Shown here piece by piece: positions 37,426-45,751 of a stretch of 64,000 nt of DNA; within the stretch, counting starts at the first letter, position 1, and each line of letters begins with the position of its first letter. The stretch is from Fibrobacterota bacterium (GTDB lineage: Bacteria; Fibrobacterota; Fibrobacteria; UBA11236): contig JAQBPN010000001.1 of NCBI GenBank assembly GCA_028287505.1, positions 83,738-147,737 of the forward strand, written 5' to 3'. The translations under genes and the position numbers were made by a program. The notes below the pieces were generated by a model, which did not search any database, had not been told where the DNA came from, and worked only from the letters and a program-made list of their open reading frames with translations.

Positions 37426-38102
37426 TTTCCTTCATCCACGTTTCCAAGAAGTACGAGAAAGACTGGAAGGCCCTGCAGGACGTGCATTTCCGCCTGGACC
37501 GCGGAGAGTTCGTCTTTCTCACCGGACCCAGCGGCGCCGGCAAGACCACGATCCTGAAATTGATTTACATGGATGAGCGGCCCGACATCGGCGAGGTGCT
37601 GATTTCCTTCAACAAGGATCTCGCATATCGTTCCGCCGAGACCTCGCTTTCCAAGATCCAGTTGCTGCGGCGGCGGCTGGGCATCGTGTTCCAGGACTTC
37701 AAGCTCCTGCCGGACCGGAACGTCTTCGAGAACGTGGCCTTCGCCCTGCGGGTCGCCGGATACTCCAGCAAGCGCATCAAACACCGCGTGTACGAAGTAC
37801 TCACCCTGACGGGGATCTCCCACAAGGCCAAGAACCTGCCCCACCAACTGTCGGGCGGAGAGCAACAGCGCGTGTCCATCGCAAGGGCCATGGCCAACGA
37901 ACCTTACATCGTACTGGCCGATGAGCCGACGGGAAACCTGGATCCTCAAACTTCCAAGGAAATCGTCAAAATCTTCCAAAACATCAATGCCTCCGGGACC
38001 GCGGTCCTGATGGCCACCCATGATTACGGCCTGATCAACAGCCTTCCCTACCGGCGTCTCCTCCTGAATCGCGGTTCCCTGGTCAATCGCGACTTCATCT
38101 GA
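37422..38102 (+). CDS. ftsE: FtsE-type ABC transporter ATP-binding protein
   Basis: A 226-residue ATPase with Walker A GPSGAGKTT, signature LSGGEQQR, Walker B YIVLADEPTGNLD and H-loop MATHDY; the order and spacing match FtsE. FtsE with membrane partner FtsX activates peptidoglycan hydrolases at the septum. The GTG start overlaps the methyltransferase stop and has AGGAAG upstream. No ftsX gene follows; the next gene is a YbjQ-domain protein, so either ftsX lies elsewhere or this ATPase serves another LolD/MacB-like partner. Confidence 0.82.
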   Translation: MISFIHVSKKYEKDWKALQDVHFRLDRGEFVFLTGPSGAGKTTILKLIYMDERPDIGEVLISFNKDLAYRSAETSLSKIQLLRRRLGIVFQDFKLLPDRNVFENVAFALRVAGYSSKRIKHRVYEVLTLTGISHKAKNLPHQLSGGEQQRVSIARAMANEPYIVLADEPTGNLDPQTSKEIVKIFQNINASGTAVLMATHDYGLINSLPYRRLLLNRGSLVNRDFI

Positions 38103-38191
38103 CCTTTCCCGTCCTTCCGTTTTCCGGAATAAATTTCTGGTCAAATCGCCCCATCCGGCCCCTACAATGGAAACAGAAAAAGGACAGGTCC

Positions 38192-38947
38192 ATGGATAAT
38201 CCGTTCTCGGCCGATAATAACAATCCGTTCCAGACGCCGTATCAGCAGCCGTCCCTTCCGTCTGCTTCGACAATCAAACCGTTCACGGCGGTGGATTTGG
38301 CGCCTCCCGCGGGGCAGAACGGTAACCGCCATAGTGCTCCAGCCGCGCCCGCGCCCAATCCTTTCATGGGAGGCGATTTCGGCGGCGCGTTCATGAACAG
38401 GGAAGCTCCCATGGCCGGGGCGATGCAAACCATGGCTCCCGCCCAACCCATGCATACTCCCGCGCCGATCGCTCCCGCCGCTCCCATGGCGAACACGTAC
38501 GCGCCCAGGCCCGCCGTGCCCGCGCCGATGCCGGATTACACGCCCGCTCCGCTGGCGCCTCCCGCGGCCGCGCGCCAATCGCAGATCCTGTCGATGACGG
38601 ATTTCAACGAGAGCATGAACAGCCGCAAGCCCGATTTCTTCTGCACGTCCACGCCCGGAATCGATGGTTATCAGATCCAGAACTACTTGGGGGTGGTCTC
38701 CGTCGAGATCGTGATCCCGAAGGATATCCTCTTCCACAATCCCGCCGCGTACGGCGAACTGCACCGGATGAAGGCCGCCGAGGACCAGCTGCAAAAGGTG
38801 AAGGTGAAGGCGTTCGAGGAGCTTGCGGAACGCGCGCGCGCGTTGCAGGCCGATGGGGTTGTGGGGGTCACCTTGCAGTTCTCCCAATTCGACGCGATTG
38901 TTTGTCTTTGCTCGGCTGTGGGTACGGCTGTGAAGATCGCGGACTAG
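38192..38947 (+). CDS. YbjQ-domain protein with disordered Pro/Ala/Met-rich N-terminus
   Basis: A 251-residue protein. Residues about 1-130 are rich in Pro, Ala, Met and Asn and look disordered. Residues about 145-250 match the YbjQ/heavy-metal-binding-site domain (YLGVVSVEIVIPKDIL...ADGVVGVTLQFSQF), a small pentameric-type fold of unclear role. AGGACAGG precedes the ATG. The stop codon lies inside the left arm of a 27-bp inverted repeat. Confidence 0.8.
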   Translation: MDNPFSADNNNPFQTPYQQPSLPSASTIKPFTAVDLAPPAGQNGNRHSAPAAPAPNPFMGGDFGGAFMNREAPMAGAMQTMAPAQPMHTPAPIAPAAPMANTYAPRPAVPAPMPDYTPAPLAPPAAARQSQILSMTDFNESMNSRKPDFFCTSTPGIDGYQIQNYLGVVSVEIVIPKDILFHNPAAYGELHRMKAAEDQLQKVKVKAFEELAERARALQADGVVGVTLQFSQFDAIVCLCSAVGTAVKIAD

Positions 38948-39164
38948 CGCGCCCGTCCGGGGGCTAGGACGGCTTCGGCGGGGCTGTACCCTGCTGCTAT
39001 GTGGGTCTTTCTCGGGCCAGCTTCTTTTCTCTGCGGCCGCTGCCCGGGGCCGCGCAACTCCAATCGAACCTACCGATGCTTCCGAAGAAGCGCGTCCCCT
39101 AGCCGCCGGCCCTTCGTTTTGCCGCCTGCGCCGATACGCCCCCGGACGGGCGCGCTAGTCCGCG
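38938..39164. repeat. 27-bp perfect inverted repeat enclosing 173 bp
   Basis: The left arm (38938-38964, beginning CGCGGACTAGCG) and right arm (39138-39164, ending CGCTAGTCCGCG) are exact reverse complements over 27 bp. The left arm contains the stop codon of the YbjQ gene. The 173-bp centre has a further GCGGCC/GGCCGC hairpin and no gene. It could be a MITE-like insertion or a large foldback terminator; I see no target-site duplication. Confidence 0.85.
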
Positions 39165-39284
39165 GGGTCCATCGCCTCCCCCACGGCGGAGCAAAGCCTT
39201 GGGCGCGGGCGGGAAGAGGGTTGGTCGGTGATTTGTGGGCGCGGGAGGAGTCGGTCGGGGATGGTGGGCGGGAGGCTTGAGGTT

Positions 39285-39506
39285 GGGCGGAAGGCTCGGG
39301 GGGCTGGGTCGATACAACCGCGGGGAGGATTCGCGCGGTTGGGGGGGAGCACTTTGCTGGGCGGAAGCCTTGAGGGGCTGGGTCGATGCAACCGCGGGGA
39401 GAATTCGCGCGGTTGGGGGTGAGCACGGTGCTGGGCGGAAGTCACAAGGGTTTGGGTCGATGCTGCTGCGAAGAGGAGTACGCGCGGTGCGGTTGGAGGT
39501 GGTCGG
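39285..39506 (+). repeat. Three G-rich tandem repeats of 74 bp upstream of aroA
   Basis: The anchor GGGCGGAAG recurs at 39285, 39359 and 39433, an exact 74-bp period. Each unit continues with a GGGTCGAT block and a CGCGCGGT block. The first two units are most alike; the third has diverged. A weaker copy begins at about 39207. The plus strand is strikingly G-rich from about 39200 to 39610, with many G-runs of 3-7. The rest of the 38948-39625 gap has no supported gene. Confidence 0.85.
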
Positions 39507-39625
39507 AGGGGTTGGGGGTTGCCGGGTGGATACTGTTTGGGTTGGGTGTCAAGGTGGTTTTGGGTGGCGGGAGGGTGTTTGGGGAGGCCGGATGGGGGCG
39601 GGGGAAATTTATAGTTTTCAAAGGT

Positions 39626-40927
39626 ATGGATTCGCTCACTTTGCCTCCGGTGCGATTGGTTCAGGGCGTGGTGCGGCCGCCGGGCTCGAAGAGCATCAGC
39701 AACAGGGTGCTGCCTTTGGCCGCCTTGGCCGCCGGGATCACGGTGTTGAGGAATCTGCCCGATGGCGAGGATGTGGAGTTGATGCGGGACGCGCTGAGGC
39801 AATTGGGGCTGCGCATGACGGAAACGGATGCAGGGCTTGAGGTGCGGGGGCTGGGCGGGCCTTTTGCGACCCGGGAGCCTATGGCTTTGTTTCTGGGGAA
39901 CTCGGGGACGTCCACGCGCATCCTTTCGGCGTTGTTGGCCGGGGGGAGCGGTGAGTTCACGGTGGATGGGGTGCCGCGCATGCGGGAGAGGCCCATACGG
40001 GATCTGGTCGACGCCTTGAACCCCATCGCGGGTAACACGCGGATTACCTATGGGGCGAATCCCGGGTTTCCGCCCCTGCGGATTTTCGCGGAGGGGCTCG
40101 CGGGGGGCCGGACCCGGATCAAGGGGAACGTTTCCAGTCAGTTCTTGACGGGATTGTTGTTGTCGCTGCCTTTATGCCGGGATGCGGTGGAGGTGGAGGT
40201 GGACGGGACCCTGGTTTCGGCGCCGTACGTGGAGTTGACTTTGCGCATCATGGAGGCGTTCGGGGTGCGGGTGGAGAATCATGGCTTCCTGAAATTCTCG
40301 TTGGCGCAGCCCCAAGGCTATCAATCGCCGGGAGAATATGCCATCGAGCCCGACGCATCATCGGCTTCCTATTTCCTGGCGGCCGGGGCGATTGCGGGAG
40401 GCACCGTGGAGGTGCAGGGCATCGGGCGGGATAGTTTGCAAGGCGAGGCGCGCTTCGCGGAAGTGTTAGCCTCCATGGGCGCCAAGGTCGAGTACTCCCG
40501 GGACGGCATCAAGGTTACCCGAGGGGAATTGCGCGGCGTGGATGCGGACATGGATTTGATGTCGGACACGGGAATGACCCTGGCGGTGACGGCCTTGTTC
40601 GCCAAGGGAGCCACGACCATCCGGAACATCGGCAATTGGCGGGTCAAGGAAACGGATCGTATCGCGGCGATGGCGACCGAACTCCGCAAGGTGGGAGCGC
40701 GCGTGGAAGAAGGACCCGATTGGATCAGGGTGGAGCCGCCCGCGCAGCTGCGGACCGCCGTGATCGATACCTACCAGGATCATCGCGTGGCCATGTGCTT
40801 TTCCCTGGTGTCCCTGGGAGGGGTGCCCATCGCCATCAACGATCCCGGATGCACGCGCAAGACTTACCCGGATTATTTCGATGCGTTCCGGGCCATTACC
40901 GTTTCCGGAGAAGGGGTCACCCCGTGA
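39626..40927 (+). CDS. aroA: 3-phosphoshikimate 1-carboxyvinyltransferase (EPSP synthase)
   Basis: A 433-residue shikimate-pathway enzyme joining shikimate-3-phosphate and PEP. Signatures: PPGSKSISNRVL at residues about 18-29, GNSGTSTRIL near 91, and RVKETDRIAAMATEL in the second domain. The length is usual. TTATAG (39609-39614) lies 11 bp before the ATG at 39626, so the leader may be only about 5 nt. The penicillin-binding/DUF1460 gene overlaps its stop by 4 bp. Confidence 0.95.
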   Translation: MDSLTLPPVRLVQGVVRPPGSKSISNRVLPLAALAAGITVLRNLPDGEDVELMRDALRQLGLRMTETDAGLEVRGLGGPFATREPMALFLGNSGTSTRILSALLAGGSGEFTVDGVPRMRERPIRDLVDALNPIAGNTRITYGANPGFPPLRIFAEGLAGGRTRIKGNVSSQFLTGLLLSLPLCRDAVEVEVDGTLVSAPYVELTLRIMEAFGVRVENHGFLKFSLAQPQGYQSPGEYAIEPDASSASYFLAAGAIAGGTVEVQGIGRDSLQGEARFAEVLASMGAKVEYSRDGIKVTRGELRGVDADMDLMSDTGMTLAVTALFAKGATTIRNIGNWRVKETDRIAAMATELRKVGARVEEGPDWIRVEPPAQLRTAVIDTYQDHRVAMCFSLVSLGGVPIAINDPGCTRKTYPDYFDAFRAITVSGEGVTP

Positions 40928-43260
40928 AGGTCGCGACCTGGATCCTGTTCATGGCCGCGCTCGTGCTCGGCGATTCGACGAAGACCGAAATCAAGGCCAA
41001 AGCGCCGCCTGTAGCGCCAGCGCCCGCCGCCGCTCCCATTGGGGGCCAGACGGCCGCGCCGGCCTCTCCCACCCCGTCGGAATCCGCGGTCCTGGGGGCG
41101 CCCAACGCGCCTTCCCAGATGTTGCTGACGGCTCCCTTGAGCCGGACCTACGTGACCCGTCCGTCGCCTTTTCTCAAAAAGGATCTCGAAGAGGTCTACA
41201 AGCGCAGTCGGGTCAAGGGACGCCTGGCCTTCAGCGTGTATTCCACGCGTTACGGCCGCACCGAGGCGGCCCTCAACGATACCGAATGGTTCACCCCGGC
41301 CTCGTGCCTCAAGCTCGTGGTCACCGCCGCGGCCCTGGACACCTTTCCGGTGAACTTCTTCCCCCCCACTTTGATGGACGTGTTCGGCACGGTGCAGAAC
41401 AAGACCCTGACCGGAAAAATCCGCATCTCCGGGGAAGGCGACCCCAACGTTTCCGATCGGTTCTTCCCGGACGCCTTGAGCCCCCTGGAGCCGTTCATGG
41501 ACAGCCTTAAGGCGCTGGGCATCGATACCATCCGGGGCTCGGTGGAGGTGACCGACACGTTCTTCACGGGCCCGCACCGCCCGGAAGCCTGGAAGCAGCA
41601 TCATTTCAATACCTGGTACGGAGCCGAGGTTTCCGCCCTGTCCTACAACGACAATACCTTCACCCTGAACGTGCTTCCCGGCGCCAAGCCCGGATCGCCC
41701 GCCATCGCCGTGGTCAAGCCCGACGTGGGCTATGTGCGCATCGTGAACAGGGCCAAGACGGTCGCGGGCCGGAAGCGCCGCATCGTTCCCGCCCAGAATC
41801 CGGATTCCACCGTCATCACCCTGAACGGCTACGTCGGCAACAAGGCGCCCGGCTTCCAGATGATCCTGCCGGTGCGCAATCCCACCCAGTATTTCCGGGC
41901 CTCCTTCCTCAAATCCATGGCGGCCCACGGACTGGTCATGCGGCCCGATACGGCCGGAGCGGGATCGCCCCTGTTCCACTCCTTCCGCTTCACCACCGCC
42001 CCCCTCATGGACATCGTGGAGGAGATCAACCAGCGCAGCCAGAACCTGCACGCGGAAATGACCTTGCGGCAACTGGGCAAGTTCGTAAAGGGAGACGGTT
42101 CCTCCGCGGCCGGCATCCGGGCCGAAAAGGAATTCCTCCACCGCCAGGGGTTGGACACCAACGACTTCCAGCTTCACGACGGCTGCGGGCTTTCCGCCAA
42201 CAACCGCATCAAGCCCAGGGCCATGGCCGGCCTGTTGGCGAGCATGACCCGCCACCGCTACGGCAAGGATTACATTTCCTCCCTGGCCTCGCCGGGACTG
42301 GACGGCGCCACGGGCAAGCGCATGCGCCCCTACATGCAGACCAACCTGCTCCGCTACAAGACCGGCTCCATCAGCGGGGTGCAGGGATTGTGCGGCTACG
42401 CCTTCGGCATCGACGGGGATACCCTGGCCGCGGCCCTGTTCATCAACGACTTCCGCGGTTCCCCCGAGTCCGCCCAGCGCCTGATGGACTCCCTGCTGGT
42501 CCACGTGGCCCTGTTCTACAACAAGGAGCGGCCCGCCCTCATCGAGGCCCACAAACTGCTCGGCCGATCCGATGCGCCCGCGTCCTATCCGGATCGCCTC
42601 AAGTTTTTCAGCCAGGCTCTCCAAGAGAAGCCGTATTTCCTTGGGCCCACCGGGGAAGGCCGCTTCGGCCGCATCGAGGCCACGCCGCTCATCGATCTGG
42701 ATCGGTTCGACTGCGTCACCTATATCGAAAGCTCCATGTCCCTGGCTTTGTCGCACAAAACCCGGGAGGTGCTGCCCAACATCCTGGCCTTGCGCTACGG
42801 GTCGGACACGGTGGACTATGTGACGCGGAACCATTACTTCGTGGAGGACTGGCTCCGCAACAACGCTTCGCTGGTGCGCGTGGTGCGGTTCCCGGGCGAC
42901 AGCCTGCTCAAGAAGCCCATCGACAAGATCAAATTCTTCTCCTCCAAGCAGCTGCCGGCCCCGGCGGTCAATCCCGTGGCCGAGATCCCCTTCATGCCCT
43001 ATGCCAAGGCCCTGGCCATGATGTCCAACTGGACCTTCGGGGAAAAATTCCTGGGCGTCGCCTTCGTCACGGACATTCCCGGGCTGGACGTGACCCACAC
43101 GGGATTCCTGGTCGCGGACGGGAAAAACCCTCCCATGCTCCGCAACGCCAGCCAGATCCAGCACAAAGTGGCGGATATGCCTTTCAAAGAGTACCTGGAA
43201 TCCCGCAAAGGCAAATGCGCCGGGGTCCTCTTTTTCGAGTTTTTGCCCCCGCCCATTTGA
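40924..43260 (+). CDS. PBP4 (S13 D-Ala-D-Ala carboxypeptidase)-DUF1460 fusion
   Basis: A 778-residue exported protein made of two enzymes. Residues about 80-540 are a DacB/PBP4 serine peptidase with all three motifs: SCLK (Ser127), SAN (Ser424) and KTG (Lys479). Residues about 565-778 match DUF1460, an NlpC/P60-like amidase/peptidase fold, with candidate Cys597 in FDCVTYIES and His725 in THTGFL. The first would trim or cut D-Ala cross-links and the second cleave muropeptides. The GTG start at 40924 overlaps the aroA stop and begins a signal peptide; AAGGGG lies upstream. I know these domains chiefly as separate proteins. Confidence 0.88.
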   Translation: MKVATWILFMAALVLGDSTKTEIKAKAPPVAPAPAAAPIGGQTAAPASPTPSESAVLGAPNAPSQMLLTAPLSRTYVTRPSPFLKKDLEEVYKRSRVKGRLAFSVYSTRYGRTEAALNDTEWFTPASCLKLVVTAAALDTFPVNFFPPTLMDVFGTVQNKTLTGKIRISGEGDPNVSDRFFPDALSPLEPFMDSLKALGIDTIRGSVEVTDTFFTGPHRPEAWKQHHFNTWYGAEVSALSYNDNTFTLNVLPGAKPGSPAIAVVKPDVGYVRIVNRAKTVAGRKRRIVPAQNPDSTVITLNGYVGNKAPGFQMILPVRNPTQYFRASFLKSMAAHGLVMRPDTAGAGSPLFHSFRFTTAPLMDIVEEINQRSQNLHAEMTLRQLGKFVKGDGSSAAGIRAEKEFLHRQGLDTNDFQLHDGCGLSANNRIKPRAMAGLLASMTRHRYGKDYISSLASPGLDGATGKRMRPYMQTNLLRYKTGSISGVQGLCGYAFGIDGDTLAAALFINDFRGSPESAQRLMDSLLVHVALFYNKERPALIEAHKLLGRSDAPASYPDRLKFFSQALQEKPYFLGPTGEGRFGRIEATPLIDLDRFDCVTYIESSMSLALSHKTREVLPNILALRYGSDTVDYVTRNHYFVEDWLRNNASLVRVVRFPGDSLLKKPIDKIKFFSSKQLPAPAVNPVAEIPFMPYAKALAMMSNWTFGEKFLGVAFVTDIPGLDVTHTGFLVADGKNPPMLRNASQIQHKVADMPFKEYLESRKGKCAGVLFFEFLPPPI

Positions 43261-43290
43261 TCCCCGGGCGGGTTTCCTATCTTTCCCCCC

Positions 43291-43758
43291 GTGGTTGACC
43301 CCAAAGAAAAACATCTGCCGGAAGCGCGCGGGATCTATTCCGAATTCCTGAAGAAGAACAAGATGTTCTTCACCAAGGAACGCACGCAATTGCTCGATTT
43401 CATTTTCGAGCAAAAAGGGCACTTCAGCGCCGATGAACTCATGTTCGAGATGCAGAAGGCGGACGTGAAGGTATCCCGGGCCACCCTGTATCGCTCCCTG
43501 AGCCAGATGGTGGAAGCGGGAATCCTGTCCGAATCGGATTTCGGACATGGCCATACCCACTACGAAATCGCCATCGGCAACAAGCCCCACGTGCATCTCA
43601 TCTGCACGGATTCCGGGGATGTTCGGGAAGTCTACAGCCAGAAGCTCGAGGATGCCTTGAACGATCTGGCCCGCAAGGAAGGCTTCAAAATCAAGCGCTA
43701 CAAGATCCAGGTATTCGGGGTCTCCAAGGGCTCCCGCAAGCAAGCATCCAAACTTTGA
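43291..43758 (+). CDS. Fur-family regulator lacking the structural-zinc cysteines
   Basis: A 155-residue protein with the Fur winged helix (FSADELMFEMQKADVKVSRATLYRSLSQMVEAGIL) and dimer/metal domain (HTHYEIAIGNKPHVHLICTDSGDVREV). Most Fur proteins have HHHxxCxxC; here the second Cys is Ser and no C-terminal CxxC exists. The sensing sites remain plausible. It could regulate iron, zinc (see the uptake locus) or peroxide genes. The GTG start is 7 nt after a TATCTT (43278-43283), suggesting a leaderless mRNA. A terminator follows. Confidence 0.9.
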   Translation: MVDPKEKHLPEARGIYSEFLKKNKMFFTKERTQLLDFIFEQKGHFSADELMFEMQKADVKVSRATLYRSLSQMVEAGILSESDFGHGHTHYEIAIGNKPHVHLICTDSGDVREVYSQKLEDALNDLARKEGFKIKRYKIQVFGVSKGSRKQASKL

Positions 43759-43793
43759 CGGGAACCGCTCCGGTCGGGATCCGGTAAACGTGG

Positions 43794-43821
43794 AAGGGCG
43801 CCTTGCGAGGCGCCTTTTTTT
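43794..43821 (+). terminator. Intrinsic terminator of the Fur-family gene
   Basis: AAGGGCGCC and GGCGCCTTT form a 9-bp stem (one G-T pair) around TTGCGA, followed by seven T in total. Confidence 0.88.
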
Positions 43822-43836
43822 ATCCCCCCGGCATTT

Positions 43837-45369
43837 TCACGGTCGGACGATTTTGCGCGTCAGGCTCCCCTGCTCCGTAACCACCGTCAACAAATAGACC
43901 CCCGCATTCCCGGCCCGGGCCAAATCGTAAATTGCGGGACCGTTCCCGTTCCTTCGCAATACGCTGCGTCCGGACAGGTCCGCGACCTCCCAGGTGTGGC
44001 GGCCGGACGCGGTGATGGCAAGTGAAGCCCCTTGCATTTCGAAGCCGGATCCCGGATTGGAATTCCCCTGGGCGACCGGGCCTTGGGGTGCGATGCCCAC
44101 GGGGGCGCAGGATCCGGTGTATTCGATCTTGAGCAGCCCGGTGGCGTCGCTCGTGGTCCGGTATCCCGCGTAGTTCGCGATATACATGTTTCCGTCCGGG
44201 CCCGCCTGGAAGTCCAGGGGACTGGTGATCTTGATATTGTCGAAGATGGGCGCGCGGCTGATGATCTTGGATCCCGTCGCGTCCAGGGTCAGGGCTTCCA
44301 CCTTGCCTTTGCTGAAATCGCTGACGAACCACATGCCGTTGAAATGCGGCGGCAGCCGTCCGGGAGACTTCGAATTCCAGTCGTAGTAATACACCGGGCC
44401 GGTCAGGGAACAGGATTGACGATAGGAGTCCAGGGCGGGGATGGCGGGAGGCAGGTTGGTCAGGCCGGTATTGCCGCCGTCGTTGTTGATGGGGGCCGCC
44501 GCGGTGCCGCCTCCGCCCAGGACCAGGTTGTTTCCCGCATAATAGGGCCATCCGAAAAATCCCGGCTTGGTGGTGAAGTCGTGCTCTTCGCTGATGCCGC
44601 CGAAGTCCGGGCCCACGTCGCCCCAGGTAACGGCCTTGCGCACCGGGTCCAGGGAGATGCTGTAGGGATTGCGGTTCCCCATGATGTAAATCTCCGGCCG
44701 CGTTTTCGCCGTGCCTTCGGGGAAGAGATTGCCCGCGGGGATGGTGTATTTGCCGTCGGCGGTGGGATGGATGCGCAGGATCTTGCCGCGCAGATCGTTG
44801 GTATTGGCCGCGGGAGTGCCCTTGGCGTTGTCGCCCACCGTGAGCCACAGATTGCCTTCCCAATCGAACTGCATGGCGCCCCCGGTGTGCACGCTGCCCG
44901 CGCTTTCGACGATGGTGAGCAGTACCTTCTCCGAGGCCATGTCCAACTGGTCCCCGTTGAGGGTGAAGCGGCCCAGGCGCCAATCGGTGTTGGTGCTGTA
45001 ATAGAGGTAGATCCACTTGTTGGTCTTGAAGGCCGGATCCAAGGCGATGCCGATCAGTCCGTCGCTGCCGCCGGTGGGCACCGTGAACTTGGCCAGATTG
45101 ACCACGGTCTTCTTGGCGGCGTCGTATTTCCGCAAAAGGCCGAAGCGCTGCACGAAGTAAACGTCCACGTTACCCGCGGCGTCCATGTCGAATGCCAGCT
45201 TGAGCGGCTCGGACGTTTCGGGATTGGTGGCGTGCGACACCAGGGTCGTCACCTTGAAGTCCGCGTCCGTGACGTCGGGACAGCCCGCATAAGAGAAAGC
45301 GGACAAGGCCGGCGCCGCCGAAATGGCCATGACCGCGCCAGCGAAGACAATCGTTCTTCCGTAGCCCAT
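43837..45369 (-). CDS. Secreted glucose/sorbosone dehydrogenase-like propeller (GSDH 3)
   Basis: A 510-residue exported GSDH-family propeller. Marks: LKLAFDMDAAGNVDVYFVQR, GLIGIALDPAF, the His in SVHTGGAMQF, LRGKILRIHP, GNRNPYSISLDP and a final about 75-residue sorting-like module (VADLSGRSVLRR...NAGVYLLTVV). It shares the second-half layout of GSDH 2 (AGNLFPEGTAKTRPEIYIMG), so those two are closest. AAGGGG precedes the ATG. A -10-like TATTGT reads on the minus strand at 45434-45429, giving a leader of about 53 nt. It is divergent from GSDH 4. Confidence 0.85.
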   Translation of the reverse strand: MGYGRTIVFAGAVMAISAAPALSAFSYAGCPDVTDADFKVTTLVSHATNPETSEPLKLAFDMDAAGNVDVYFVQRFGLLRKYDAAKKTVVNLAKFTVPTGGSDGLIGIALDPAFKTNKWIYLYYSTNTDWRLGRFTLNGDQLDMASEKVLLTIVESAGSVHTGGAMQFDWEGNLWLTVGDNAKGTPAANTNDLRGKILRIHPTADGKYTIPAGNLFPEGTAKTRPEIYIMGNRNPYSISLDPVRKAVTWGDVGPDFGGISEEHDFTTKPGFFGWPYYAGNNLVLGGGGTAAAPINNDGGNTGLTNLPPAIPALDSYRQSCSLTGPVYYYDWNSKSPGRLPPHFNGMWFVSDFSKGKVEALTLDATGSKIISRAPIFDNIKITSPLDFQAGPDGNMYIANYAGYRTTSDATGLLKIEYTGSCAPVGIAPQGPVAQGNSNPGSGFEMQGASLAITASGRHTWEVADLSGRSVLRRNGNGPAIYDLARAGNAGVYLLTVVTEQGSLTRKIVRP

Positions 45370-45751
45370 ATGTTTCCCCTTCCGGTATCACCGGTGAATC
45401 CGTGCTTGCCGGCACGTTTGCCAGGTATACAATAGCGGAGAATGGGATTCCGGGGCGGCCTGCCTGGAGTTGGGCGGGGTCAAAGGGACCCTGCGTGACG
45501 CCGGCCGGACCATTGCGGAAGTATACAATTCCATCGGCGTTTTACGCCCCTGGCTGGGCCTCAAGCGGGCCGGGGCCAGAAACCGCTTTTCGGCGGGAAA
45601 CATCCGGGCATTCAGGTCCCAAAAACAGGACTTTGCGGCAGGGGGGGCGGCAATTCGTGAAAAACCGTCACCCTAGGGACTGAAGAATGAATAACTTATG
45701 CCAAAGTCATCATGTGAATTGTTCACACTTGTGAATCCATCGGAGTCCGTC
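45370..45751. other. Divergent region between GSDH 3 and GSDH 4
   Basis: 382 bp. It contains two related GTATACAAT elements (45425-45433 and about 45522-45530; on the minus strand ATTGTATAC), the first a likely -10 for GSDH 3, and the operator-like cluster at 45713-45735. The rest shows no gene. Confidence 0.45.
45713..45735. promoter_or_regulatory. Operator-like cluster just upstream of GSDH 4
   Basis: Three half-sites: TGTGAA-TTG-TTCACA (45713-45727) overlaps TTCACA-CT-TGTGAA (45722-45735). The second has the same arms and spacing as the sites at 8374, 14083 and 25165. It ends 16 bp before the ATG at 45752, so its position fits repression or leader binding rather than the upstream placement seen elsewhere. 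Confidence 0.55.

Noticed and set aside
39165..39625. Open frames of about 100-215 codons over the G-rich repeats
   Set aside because: They arise from biased composition (runs of Gly/Arg on one strand, Pro/Ser on the other), with no ribosome binding site or recognisable protein.
40873..43743. A 956-codon antisense frame opposite the PBP4-DUF1460 gene
   Set aside because: The plus strand has complete catalytic motifs; the antisense product has none. Similar long antisense frames elsewhere (for example 6652-8367 and 30328-31995) were rejected for the same reason.
5747..45735. Reading the TTCACA palindrome as a CRP site
   Set aside because: CRP sites are TGTGA-N6-TCACA. Here the arms are inverted in order (TTCACA first) with a 2-bp spacer. 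The overlapping site at 45713 has N5, not N6.
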